DNA from: Corydoras sp. C115
Taxonomy: Eukaryota; Chordata; Actinopteri; Siluriformes; Callichthyidae
Direction of reading: 5' to 3'
NCBI GenBank assembly: GCA_019802505.1
Contig: JAFMOC010000378.1
Location: forward strand, 232,501-296,500
DNA: 64,000 bases
Under the pieces are notes generated by a model. It was not told where the DNA came from. It ran no database searches and worked only from the letters and a program-made list of their open reading frames with translations. Position 1 is the first letter of the stretch; every line of letters starts with the position of its first letter. A program made the translations under genes and the position numbers. Shown piece after piece: positions 21,609 through 33,583 of the stretch.

Positions 21609-21672
21609 CCCCCCCCCCCCCCCCCCGCCGGACCCCCCCCCCCCCCCCGCCCCAGCATACCCCCCCCCATCC
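21609..21672. repeat. Near-pure C tract on + (G tract on -)
   Basis: Four or more long C runs are separated by GCCGG, GCCCCAGCATA and similar short spacers. The minus strand could form G-quadruplexes. Confidence 0.9.
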
Positions 21673-21789
21673 CGAGTTCTGTAGCGCGAGTTCTGATGGT
21701 TCCACCACCGAGACAAACCTCACCCAGAATTCCATCATCAAGCAGATAAAAGAGTTTTCACTGCAGTTCAAGGCATTACTGTTTATTAT

Positions 21790-22164
21790 GGGGTGGCTTA
21801 GTGGTTTAGCATGTTCTCCTCTCAGGGTTAGGGATTCCAAGTTTGAATCCTGATCTGGGCAATTTACTTGAATCCATGTTTTTGGTCTGTGTGAGAAAAT
21901 CTCTGGGCTGGACAGATACACCAAGGACAGGGGGGGCAATCTATCTCTGGGCACACACTCACTCACACACACACACTCTATATGGGGCAATTTGGAGAAC
22001 TCAATTGACTTGATCCATGTTTTTGGACTGTGGAAGGAAACCGGAGAACCCTGCGGAAAGCCACGGGGAGAACATGGAAACTCCACCCAGATTGGGATTC
22101 GAACCAGGAATCCCCATCGCTGTGAGGAGAACATGCTAAACCACTAAGCCACTGTGCCGCCCTA
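21790..22164 (-). mobile_element. SINE (Mermaid-like) compound
   Basis: A 70-base forward head fragment (about 21790-21860) is followed by an inverted copy at about 21900-22164. Confidence 0.75.
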
Positions 22165-22205
22165 TGACACTTTTTTTAATAATTAAATTGTAGATTGGGT
22201 TACAT

Positions 22206-22470
22206 GGGGCAGCACAGTGGCTTAGAGTTTAGCATGTTCTCCTCTCAGCGCTAGGGATTCCAGGTTTGAATCCCCATCTGGGTGGAGTTTCCATGTTCTC
22301 TCCATGTGTGTGTGGGTTTCCTCCGGGTTCTCCGGTTTCTTCCCACAGTCCAAAAACATGGATCAAGGTCAATTGAATTCTCCAAATTGCCCCATATAGA
22401 GTGTGTCTGTGTGAGTGAGGGTCCCCCCCCCCAACCCCTAGTAAAGGATGATGGATGGATGAATGAATGA
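22206..22470 (+). mobile_element. SINE (Mermaid-like), 3' deleted
   Basis: It has GGGGCAGCACAGTGGCTTAG and an intact body, but the stretch from GTGTGAGTGAGG to the CCCCCC tract is missing its usual 70 bases. Confidence 0.82.
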
Positions 22471-22655
22471 TGTTTAAACAGTGCTGCAGGGTCGCCAGCA
22501 CCAAATGGAATGAACCGAACTTTAAACCGAAGAGTTGAACTCAAGGGGGCGTCCTCTTTTTCGACGACCCTCGCTTTTCTATGAACTCTTGGTCAGTGTT
22601 GCTGCCGTGTTGTTGGTGATAAAATAATTTTTTGTGTTTAGTCAAAACATGCTCC

Positions 22656-25600
22656 AAACTAATTCTCAAGACCGGTCTGACCGCAGCCGTCTCCGACTCC
22701 AGCCAATTTCATCTTTGTAGCTAACCATTGAGCAAGTTACGCCACTTTAAATCTAAAAAAAATTTCCACTGAAAATGAACGAAGATGAATTTAAAGAGTC
22801 ATCCGGACTGAACGAAGACAAACTACTTCTCAAGACGGTCCGGCCGCAGCCGTCTCCGACTCAAGCCAATTTCATCTTTGTAGCTAAAAAATTGAGCAAG
22901 TTACGCCACTTTAAATAAAAAAAAATTCCACAGAACATGAACGAAGCTGAATTTAAAGAGTGATCAGGACTGAACGAAGACAAACTAATTCTCAAGACCG
23001 TTCTGACTGCAGCCGTCTCCGACTCCAGCCAATTTCGTCTTTGTAGCTAACCATTGAGCAAGTTACGCCACTTTAAATATAAAAAAAGTTCCACAGAAAA
23101 TGAACAAAGCCGAATGTAAAGAGTGATCAGGACTGAACGAAGACAAACAAATTCTCAAGACAGGTCTGGCCGCAGCCGTCTCCGACTTCATTGAATTTCA
23201 TCTTTGTAGCTAAAAATTGAGCAAGTTACGCCACTTTAAATATAAAAAAAGTTTCCACTGAAAATGAACGAAGATGAATTTATAGAGCGATCAGGACTGA
23301 ACGAAGACAAACTAATTCTCAAGACGGTCCGGCCGCAGCCGTCTCCGACTCAAGCCAATTTCATCTTTGTAGCTAAAAAAAATTGAGCAAGTTACGGCAC
23401 TTTAAATATAAAAAAAAAATTCCACAGAACATGAACGAAGCTGAATGTAAAGAGTGATCAGGACTGAACGAAGACAAACTACTTCTCAAGACCGGTCTGG
23501 CCGCAGCTGTCTCCGACTTCATTGAATTTCATCTTTGTAGCTAAAAATTGAGCAAGTTACGCCACTTTAAATATAAAAAAAATTCCACAGAAAATGAACG
23601 AAGATGAATTTATAGAGCGATCAGGACTGAACGAAGACAAACTAATTCTCAAGACGGTCCGGCCGCAGCCGTCTCCGACTCAAGCCAATTTCATCTTTGT
23701 AGCTAAAAAAATTGAGCAAGTTACGGCACTTTAAATATAAAAAAAAATTCCACAGAACATGAACGAAGCTGAATTTAAAGAGTGATCAGGACTGAACGAA
23801 GACAAACTAATTCTCAAGACCGTTCTGACTGCAGCCGTCTCCGACTCCAGCCAATTTCGTCTTTGTAGCTAACCATTGAGCAAGTTACGCCACTTTAAAT
23901 ATAAAAAAAGTTCCACAGAAAATGAACAAAGCCGAATGTAAAGAGTGATCAGGACTGAACGAAGACAAACAAATTCTCAAGACAGGTCTGGCCGCAGCCG
24001 TCTCCGACTTCATTGAATTTCATCTTTGTAGCTAAAAATTGAGCAAGTTACGCCACTTTAAATATAAAAAAAGTTTCCACTGAAAATGAACGAAGATGAA
24101 TTTATAGAGCGATCAGGACTGAACGAAGACAAACTACTTCTCAAGACGGTCCGGCCGCAGCCGTCTCCGACTCAAGCCAATTTCATCTTTGTAGCTAAAA
24201 AAATTGAGCAAGTTACGGCACTTTAAATATAAAAAAAAATTCCACAGAACATGAACGAAGCTGAATGTAAAGAGTGATCAGGACTGAACGAAGACAAACT
24301 ACTTCTCAAGACCGGTCTGGCCGCAGCCGTCTCCGACTTCATTGAATTTCATCTTTGTAGCTAAAAATTGAGCAAGTTACGCCACTTTAAATATAAAAAA
24401 AATTCCACAGAAAATGAACGAAGATGAATTTATAGAGCGATCAGGACTGAACGAAGACAAACTAATTCTCAAGACGGTCCGGCCGCAGCCGTCTCCGACT
24501 CAAGCCAATTTCATCTTTGTAGCTAAAAAAATTGAGCAAGTTACGGCACTTTAAATATAAAAAAAAAAATTCCACAGAACATGAACGAAGCTGAATTTAA
24601 AGAGTGATCAGGACTGAACGAAGACAAACTAATTCTCAAGACCGTTCTGACTGGACTGCAGCCGTCTCCGACTCCAGCCAATTTCGTCTTTGTAGCTAAC
24701 CATTGAGCAAGTTACGCCACTTTAAATATAAAAAAAGTTCCACAGAAAATGAACAAAGCCGAATGTAAAGAGTGATCAGGACTGAACGAAGACAAACAAA
24801 TTCTCAAGACAGGTCTGGCCGCAGCCGTCTCCGACTTCATTGAATTTCATCTTTGTAGCTAAAAATTGAGCAAGTTACGCCACTTTAAATATAAAAAAAG
24901 TTTCCACTGAAAATGAACGAAGATGAATTTATAGAGCGATCAGGACTGAACGAAGACAAACTAATTCTCAAGACGGTCCGGCCGCAGCCGTCTCCGACTC
25001 AAGCCAATTTCATCTTTGTAGCTAAAAAAATTGAGCAAGTTACGGCACTTTAAATATAAAAAAAAATTCCACAGAACATGAACGAAGCTGAATGTAAAGA
25101 GTGATCAGGACTGAACGAAGACAAACTACTTCTCAAGACCGGTCTGGCCGCAGCCGTCTCCGACTTCATTGAATTTCATCTTTGTAGCTAAAAATTGAGC
25201 AAGTTACGCCACTTTAAATATAAAAAAAATTCCACAGAAAATGAACGAAGATGAATTTATAGAGCGATCAGGACTGAACGAAGACAAACTAATTCTCAAG
25301 ACGGTCCGGCCGCAGCCGTCTCCGACTCAAGCCAATTTCATCTTTGTAGCTAAAAAAATTGAGCAAGTTACGGCACTTTAAATATAAAAAAAAATTCCAC
25401 AGAACATGAACGAAGCTGAATGTAAAGAGTGATCAGGACTGAACGAAGACAAACTACTTCTCAAGACCGGTCTGGCCGCAGCCGTCTCCGACTTCATTGA
25501 ATTTCATCTTTGTAGCTAAAAATTGAGCAAGTTACGCCACTTTAAATATAAAAAAAATTCCACAGAAAATGAACGAAGATGAATTTATAGAGCGATCAGG

Positions 25601-28600
25601 ACTGAACGAAGACAAACTAATTCTCAAGACGGTCCGGCCGCAGCCGTCTCCGACTTCATTGAATTTCATCTTTGTAGCTAAAAATTGAGCAAATTACGCC
25701 ACTTTAAATATAAAAAAAGTTTCCACAGAAAATGAACGAAGCCGAATGTAAAGAGTGATCAGGACTGAACGAAGACAAACAAATTCTCAAGACCGGTCCG
25801 GCCGCAGCCGTCTCCGACTTCATTGAATTTCATCTTTGTAGCTAAAAATTGAGCAAGTTACGCCACTTTAAATATAAAAAAATTTCCACTGAAAATGAAC
25901 GAAGATGAATTTAAAGAGTCATCCGGACTGAACGAAGACAAACTAATTCTCAAGACGGTCCGGCCGCAGCCGTCTCCGACTCAAGCCAATTTCATCTTTG
26001 TAGCTAAAAATTGAGCAAGTTACGCCACTTTAAATATAAAAAAAAATTTCCACTGAAAATGAACGAAGATGAATTTAAAGAGTCATCCGGACTGAACGAA
26101 GACAAACTAATTCTCAAGACGGTCCAGCCGTCTCCGACTCAAGCCAATTTCATCTTTGTAGCTAAAAAATTGAGCAAGTTACGCCACTTTAAATAAAAAA
26201 AAATTCCACAGAACATGAACGAAGCTGAATTTATAGAGCGATCAGGACTGAACGAAGACAAACTAATTCTCAAGACCGGTCCGGCCGCAGCCGTCTCCGA
26301 CTTCATTGAATTTCATCTTTGTAGCTAAAAATTGAGCAAGTTACGCCACTTTAAATAAAAAAAAAATTTCCACTGAAAATGAACGAAGATGAATTTAAAG
26401 AGTCATCCGGACTGAACGAAGACAAACTAATTCTCAAGACGGTCCGGCCGCAGCCGTCTCCGTCTTCATTGAATTTCCTCTTTGTAGCTAAAAATTTTGC
26501 AAGTTACGGCACTTTAAATATAAAAAAAGTTTCCACAGAAAATGAACAAAGCCGAATGTAAAGAGTGATCAGGACTGAACGAAGACAAACTAATTCTCAA
26601 GACGGGTCTGGCTGCAGCCGTCTCCGACTTCATTGAATTTCATCTTTGTAGCTAACCATTGAGCAAGTTACGCCACTTTAAATATAAAAAAAATTTCCAC
26701 TGAAAATGAACGAAGATGAATTTAAAGAGTCATCCGGACTGAACGAAGACAAACTAATTCTCAAGACGGTCCGGCCGCAGCCGTCTCCGACTCAAGCCAA
26801 TTTCATCTTTGTAGCTAAAAAATTGAGCAAGTTACGCCACTTTAAATAAAAAAAAAATTCCACAGAACATGAATGAAGCTGAATGTAAAGAGTGATCAGG
26901 ACTGAACGAAGACAAACAAATTCTCAAGACGGTCCGGCCGCAGCCGTCTCCGACTTCATTGAATTTCATCTTTGTAGCTAAAAATTGAGCAAGTTACGCC
27001 ACTTTAAATATAAAAAAAAATTTCCACTGAAAATGAACGAAGATGAATTTAAAGAGTCATCCGGACTGAACGAAGACAAACAAATTCTCAAGACGGTCCG
27101 GCCGCAGCCGTCTCCGTCTTCATTGAATTTCATCTTTGTAGCTAAAAATTTAGCAAGTTACGCCACTTTAAATATAAAAAAAGTTTCCACAGAAAATGAA
27201 CAAAGCCGAATGTAAAGAGTGATCAGGACTGAACGAAGACAAACAAATTCTCAAGACCGTTCTGGCCGCAGCCGTCTCCGACTTCATTGAATTTCATCTT
27301 TGTAGCTAACCATTGAGCAAGTTACGCCACTTTAAATATAAAAAAAATTTCCACTGAAAATGAACGAAGAGGAATTTAAAGAGTCATCCGGACTGAACGA
27401 AGACAAACTAATTCTCAAGACGGTCCGGCCGCAGCCGTCTCCGACTCAAGCCAATTTCATCTTTGTAGCTAAAAAATTTAGCAAGTTACGCCACTTTTAA
27501 ATATAAAAAAAATTTCCACTGAAAATGAACGAAGATGAATTTAAAGAGTCATCCGGACTGAACGAAGACAAACTAATTCTCAAGACCGTTCTGACCGCAG
27601 CCGTCTCCGACTCAAGCCAATTTCATCTTTGTAGCTAAAAAATTTAGCAAGTTACGCCACTTTAAATAAAAAAAAAATTCCACAGAACATGAATGAAGCT
27701 GAATGTAAAGAGTGATCAGGACTGAACGAAGACAAACAAATTCTCAAGACGGTCCGGCCGCAGCCGTCTCCGACTTCATTGAATTTCATCTTTGTAGCTA
27801 AAAATTGAGCAAGTTACGCCACTTTAAATAAAAAAAAAATTTCCACTGAAAATGAACGAAGATGAATTTAAAGAGTCATCCGGACTGAACGAAGACAAAC
27901 TAATTCTCAAGACGGTCCGGCCGCAGCCGTCTCCGACTCAAGCCAATTTCATCTTTGTAGCTAAAAATTGAGCAAGTTACGCCACTTTAAATATAAAAAA
28001 AAATTTCCACTGAAAATGAACGAAGATGAATTTAAAGAGTCATCCGGACTGAACGAAGACAAACTAATTCTTACGCAAGCCAATTTCATCTTTGTAGCTA
28101 AAAAATTTAGCAAGTTTCCACTTTAAATAAAAAAAAAATTTCCACTGAAAATGAACGAAGATGAATTTAAAGAGTCATCCGGACTGAACGAAGACAAACT
28201 AATTCTCAAGACGGTCCGTCCGCAGCCGTCTCCGACTCAAGCCAATTTCATCTTTGTAGCTAAAAAATTTAGCAAGTTACGCCACTTTAAATAAAAAAAA
28301 AATTCCACAGAACATGAATGAAGCTGAATGTAAAGAGTGATCAGGACTGAACGAAGACAAACAAATTCTCAAGACCGGTCCGGCCGCAGCCGTCTCCGAC
28401 TTCATTGAATTTCATCTTTGTAGCTAAAAAATTGAGCAAGTTACGCCACTTTAAATAAAAAAAAATTTCCACTGAAAATGAACGAAGATGAATTTAAAGA
28501 GTCATCCGGACTGAACGAAGACAAACTACTTCTCAAGACGGTCCGGCCGCAGCCGTCTCCGACTCAAGCCAATTTCATCTTTGTAGCTAAAAAATTGAGC

Positions 28601-31600
28601 AAGTTACGCCACTTTAAATAAAAAAAAATTCCACAGAACATGAACGAAGCTGAATTTATAGAGCGATCAGGACTGAACGAAGACAAACTAATTCTCAAGA
28701 CCGGTCCGGCCGCAGCCGTCTCCGACTTCATTGAATTTCATCTTTGTAGCTAAAAATTGAGCAAGTTACGCCACTTTAAATAAAAAAAAAATTTCCACTG
28801 AAAATGAACGAAGATGAATTTAAAGAGTCATCCGGACTGAACGAAGACAAACTAATTCTCAAGACGGTCCGGCCGCAGCCGTCTCCGTCTTCATTGAATT
28901 TCCTCTTTGTAGCTAAAAATTTTGCAAGTTACGGCACTTTAAATATAAAAAAAGTTTCCACAGAAAATGAACAAAGCCGAATGTAAAGAGTGATCAGGAC
29001 TGAACGAAGACAAACAAATTCTCAAGACCGTTCTGGCCGCAGCCGTCTCCGACTTCATTGAATTTCATCTTTGTAGCTAAAAATTGAGCAAGTTACGCCA
29101 CTTTAAATATAAAAAAAAATTTCCACTGAAAATGAACGAAGATGAATTTAAAGAGTCATCCGGACTGAACGAAGACAAACTAATTCTCAAGACGGTCCAG
29201 CCGTCTCCGACTCAAGCCAATTTCATCTTTGTAGCTAAAAAATTGAGCAAGTTACGCCACTTTAAATAAAAAAAAATTCCACAGAACATGAATGAAGCTG
29301 AATTTATAGAGCGATCAGGACTGAACGAAGACAAACTAATTCTCAAGACCGGTCCGGCCGCAGCCGTCTCCGACTTCATTGAATTTCATCTTTGTAGCTA
29401 AAAATTGAGCAAGTTACGCCACTTTAAATAAAAAAAAAATTTCCACTGAAAATGAACGAAGATGAATTTAAAGAGTCATCCGGACTGAACGAAGACAAAC
29501 AAATTCTCAAGACGGTCCGGCCGCAGCCGTCTCCGACTTCATTGAATTTCATCTTTGTAGCTAAAAAATTTAGCAAGTTACGCCACTTTAAATATAAAAA
29601 AAATTTCCACTGAAAATGAACGAAGATGAATTTAAAGAGTCATCCGGACTGAACGAAGACAAACTAATTCTCAAGACCGGTCCGGCCGCAGCCGTCTCCG
29701 ACTCAAGCCAATTTAATCTTTGTAGCTAAAAAATTGAGCAAGTTACGCCACTTTAAATATAAAAAAAGTTTCCACTGAAAATGAATGAAGATGAATTTAA
29801 AGAGTGATCAGGACTGAACGAAGACAAACTAATTCTCAAGACCGTTCTGGCCGCAGCCGTCTCCGACTTCATTGAATTTCATCTTTGTAGCTAAAAATTG
29901 AGCAAGTTACGCCACTTTAAATATAAAAATAAATTTCCACTGAAAATGAACGAAGATGAATTTAAAGAGTCATCCGGACTGAACGAAGACAAACTACTTC
30001 TCAAGACGGTCCAGCCGTCTCCGACTCAAGCCAATTTCATCTTTGTAGCTAAAAAATTGAGCAAGTTACGTCACTTTAAATAAAAAAAAATTTCCACTGA
30101 AAATGAACGAAGATGAATTTAAAGAGTCATCCGGACTGAACGAAGACAAACTAATTCTCAAGACGGTCCGGCCGCAGCCGTCTCCGACTCAAGCCAATTT
30201 CATCTTTGTAGCTAAAAAATTTAGCAAGTTACGCCACTTTTAAATATAAAAAAAATTTCCACTGAAAATGAACGAAGCTGAATGTAAAGAGTGATCAGGA
30301 CTGAACGAAGACAAACAAATTCTCAAGACGGGTCTGGCTGCAGCCGTCTCCGACTTCATTGAATTTCATCTTTGTAGCTAAAAATTGAGCAAGTTACGCC
30401 ACTTTAAATATAAAAATAAATTTCCACTGAAAATGAACGAAGATGAATTTAAAGAGTCATCCGGACTGAACGAAGACAAACTACTTCTCAAGACGGTCCA
30501 GCCGTCTCCGACTCAAGCCAATTTCATCTTTGTAGCTAAAAAATTGAGCAAGTTACGCCACTTTAAATATAAAAAAAATTCCCACTGAAAATGAACGAAG
30601 ATGAATGTAAAGAGTGATCAGGACTGAACGAAGACAAACTAATTCTCAAGACGGTCCGGCCGCAGCCGTCTCCGACTTCATTGAATTTCATCTTTGTAGC
30701 TAAAAATTGAGCAAGTTACGCCACTTTAAATATAAAAAAAATTCCCACTGAAAATGAACGAAGATGAATGTAAAGAGTGATCAGGACTGAACGAAGACAA
30801 ACAAATTCTCAAGACGGGTCTGGCCGCAGCCGTCTCCGACTTCATTGAATTTCATCTTTGTAGCTAAAAATTGAGCAAGTTACGCCACTTTAAATATAAA
30901 AAAAGTTTCCACTGAAAATGAACGAAGATGAATTTAAAGAGTCATCCGGACTGAACGAAGACAAACTAATTCTCAAGACCGGTCCGGCCGCAGCCGTCTC
31001 CGACTCAAGCCAATTTAATCTTTGTAGCTAAAAAATTTAGCAAGTTACGCCACTTTAAATAAAAAAAAATTCCACAGAACATGAACGAAGCTGAATGTAA
31101 AGAGTGATCAGGACTGAACGAAGACAAACTAATTCTCAAGACGGTCCGGCCGCAGCCGTCTCCGACTTCATTGAATTTCATCTTTGTAGCTAAAAAATTG
31201 AGCAAGTTACGCCACTTTAAATATAAAAAAAATTTCCACTGAACATGAACGAAGCTGAATGTAAAGAGTGATCAGGACTGAACGAAGACAAACAAATTCT
31301 CAAGACGGTCCGGCCGCAGCCGTCTCCGACTCAAGCCAATTTCATCTTTGTAGCTAAAAAATTGAGCAAGTTACGCCACTTTAAAAAAAAAAAATTTTCC
31401 ACAGAACATGAACGAAGCTGAATGTAAAGAGTGATCAGGACTGAACGAAGACAAACTAATTCTCAAGACGGTCCGGCCGCAGCCGTCTCCGACTCAAGCC
31501 AATTTCATCTTTGTAGCTAAAAAATTGAGCAAGTTACGCCACTTTAAATAAAAAAAAATTCCACAGAACATGAACGTAGCTGAATGTGAAGAGTGATCCG

Positions 31601-32085
31601 GACTGAACGAAGACAAACTAACTCTCAAGACGGTCTGGCTGCAGCCGTCTCCGACTTCATTGAATTTCATCTTTGTAGCTAAAAATTGAGCAAGTTACGC
31701 CACTTTAAATAAAAAAAAAATTTCCACTGAAAATGAACGAAGATGAATTTAAAGAGTCATCCGGACTGAATGAAGACAAACTACTTCTCAAGACGGTCCA
31801 GCCGCAGCCGTCTCCGACTCAAGCCAATTTCATCTTTGTAGCTAAAAAATTGAGCAAGTTACGCCACTTTAAATAAAAAAAAATTTCCACTGAAAATGAA
31901 CGAAGATGAATTTAAAGAGTCATCCGGACTGAACGAAGACAAACTAATTCTCAAGACGGTCCGGCCGCAGCCGTCTCCGACTCAAGCCAATTTCATCTTT
32001 GTAGCTAAAAAATTTTTTATGAACGAAGACAAACTAATTCTCAAGACCGTTCTGGCCGCAGCCGTCTCCGACTTCATTGAATTTC
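22656..32085. repeat. Satellite array, ~162-165 bp monomer, about 58 copies
   Basis: Monomers contain GAACGAAGACAAACTAATTC, GCCGCAGCCGTCTCCGACT, TTCATCTTTGTAGCTAAAAA and TTACGCCACTTTAAATA. In 22999-25465 they form a five-monomer higher-order unit of 822 bases (diagnostic CGTTCTGACTG starts at 22999, 23821 and 24643). A longer block of about 2425 bases is repeated at 26461 and 28886, and a 487-base block at 29898 and 30385. Short frames such as KMNEDEFKESSGLNEDK recur but are not conserved proteins. The array lies in intron 1 of the copine gene. Confidence 0.95.
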
Positions 32086-32330
32086 GTGTTTGAAGCTTTA
32101 ATATTGGCCGAGTTGCCGGAGTTCAAAACTCTCTGTTATGCAAAGTGAATGGAAATTTTGACTCGGAAAAACAGGTTGGAACCCATAGCTTAGCTGTACA
32201 CAAACAGAGGTGTCACCCATGAGCCGGAGGTGTCCTCCCAAAACTTAAAAGCTTGAAAATTGTGAGAGAAGAAAGAGAGACAAAAACATTGGAATAATAA
32301 AAATCACATAACAATAGTCTGATTTCCATT
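32086..32330 (-). repeat. Head segment of the modular dispersed repeat, flanking the satellite
   Basis: On the minus strand it matches 52450-52690: ACACCTCCGGCTCAT, TCACTTTGCAT and the segment leading into the first module. This places the satellite as an internal expansion of one dispersed repeat copy. Confidence 0.75.
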
Positions 32331-32336
32331 GTTCCA

Positions 32337-32610
32337 TCCATTATCTTCCGTTTTATCCTCTATTAGGGTCGTAGTGTAACTGTTTGGGCGCTGGGCAGAT
32401 ACACCCAGGACAGGGGGGCAATCTATCACTGGACACACACTCATGCACACAGACACACTCTATATGGGGCAATTTGGAGAACTCAATTCACCTTGATCCA
32501 TGTTTTTGGACTGTGGGAGGAAACCCAGGTGGACATGGGGAGAACATGCAAACTCCACCCAGATTAAGATTCGAACCTGGAATCCCCAGTGCTGAACGTG
32601 CCAACTACTA
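32337..32610 (-). mobile_element. SINE (Mermaid-like), truncated
   Basis: The tail is CATTATCTTCCGTTTTATC, the head is lost after GCTGAACGTGCC, and there is a deletion in the usual GAACCCGGAGG region. Confidence 0.8.
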
Positions 32611-32661
32611 AGCCCCTATGACACTTTTTTAAAATAATTAAATTGTAGATTGGGTTACATG

Positions 32662-32985
32662 GGGTGGTTTAGTGTTTAGCATGTTCTCCTCTCAGCGCTA
32701 GGGTATCCAGGTTTGAATCCCAATCTGGGTGGAGTTTCCATGTTCTCCCCGAGTCCGCGTGGGTTTCCTCCGGGTTCTCCGGTTTCCTCCCACAGTCCAA
32801 AAACATGGATCAAGGTCAATTGAGTTCTCCAAGTTGCCCCATATAGAGTGTGTCTGTGTGAGTGAGTGTGTGCCCAGCGATGGATTGGCGTCCTGTCCTG
32901 GGTGTATCTGCCCAGCACTTGAAACGTTCTCCCCTGGATGGGCATGAGGGAACCCCCCCCCCCACCCTAATAGAGGACAATGAAT
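32662..32985 (+). mobile_element. SINE (Mermaid-like)
   Basis: It begins within GGGTGGTTTAGTGTTTAGC, has body and C-tract, and ends AGAGGACAATGAATGG. Confidence 0.83.
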
Positions 32986-33044
32986 GGGTTAAAAATGAAG
33001 TGATTGTTTATTACAATTAAGATGATAAAAGATTTGCTAGTCTC

Positions 33045-33395
33045 CATTCATTCATTATCTTCTGCTTTATCCTCTATTAGGGTCGCGCGGGGGAGGTTCC
33101 TCATGTCCATCCAGGGGAGAACGTCTCAGGCGTAGGGCAGATACACCCAGGACAGGACGCCAATCTATCACTGGGTCACATTCACTCGCACAAACACACT
33201 CTATATGGGGCAATTTGGAGAACTCAATTACCTTGATCCATGTTTTTGGACTGTGGGAGGAAACCGGAGAACCCGGAGGAAACCCACGCGGACACGGGGA
33301 GAACATGCAATCTCCACCCAGATTGGGATTCGAACCTGTGATCCATAGTGCTGAGAGGAGAACATGCTAAACCACTAAGACACCATTCTGCCTGA
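33045..33395 (-). mobile_element. SINE (Mermaid-like) just upstream of the first copine coding exon
   Basis: The copy is full length in reverse and ends ACACCATTCTGCC about 57 bases before the ATG, so it sits right at the acceptor side of intron 1. Confidence 0.85.
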
Positions 33396-33451
33396 TATGC
33401 TTTTTTGCCGCAGTGTGAAAGCTCTGAGTTAATGTTTCTATTTTGAACAGA

Positions 33452-33583
33452 ATGGCGACGCAGTGCGTGAGCAAAGTGGAGCTTACGGTGTCCTGTGCAA
33501 ACCTCCTGGACATGGACATCGGCTCCAAGTCGGACCCGCTGTGCGTCCTGCAGATGAACACGACGGGCGGTCAGTGGTACGAG
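33452..33583 (+). CDS. cpne3: copine coding exon 1 (start codon)
   Basis: The acceptor TTTTGAACAG ends at 33450, one base precedes the ATG, and the donor is GTCAGT. The 44 codons read MATQCVSKVELTVSCANLLD, then MDIGSKSDPLCVLQMNTTGG, then QWYE. This is the start of C2A with two Ca2+-ligand aspartates. The ATG is chosen because all copines start just before this C2 strand. Confidence 0.95.

Noticed and set aside
26011..32093. Recurring 60-76-residue frames with MNEDEFKESSGLNEDK
   Set aside because: They are translations of the satellite monomer. Most monomers carry stops or shifts at different places, and the parent dispersed repeat does not encode this sequence, so no selection for protein is apparent.
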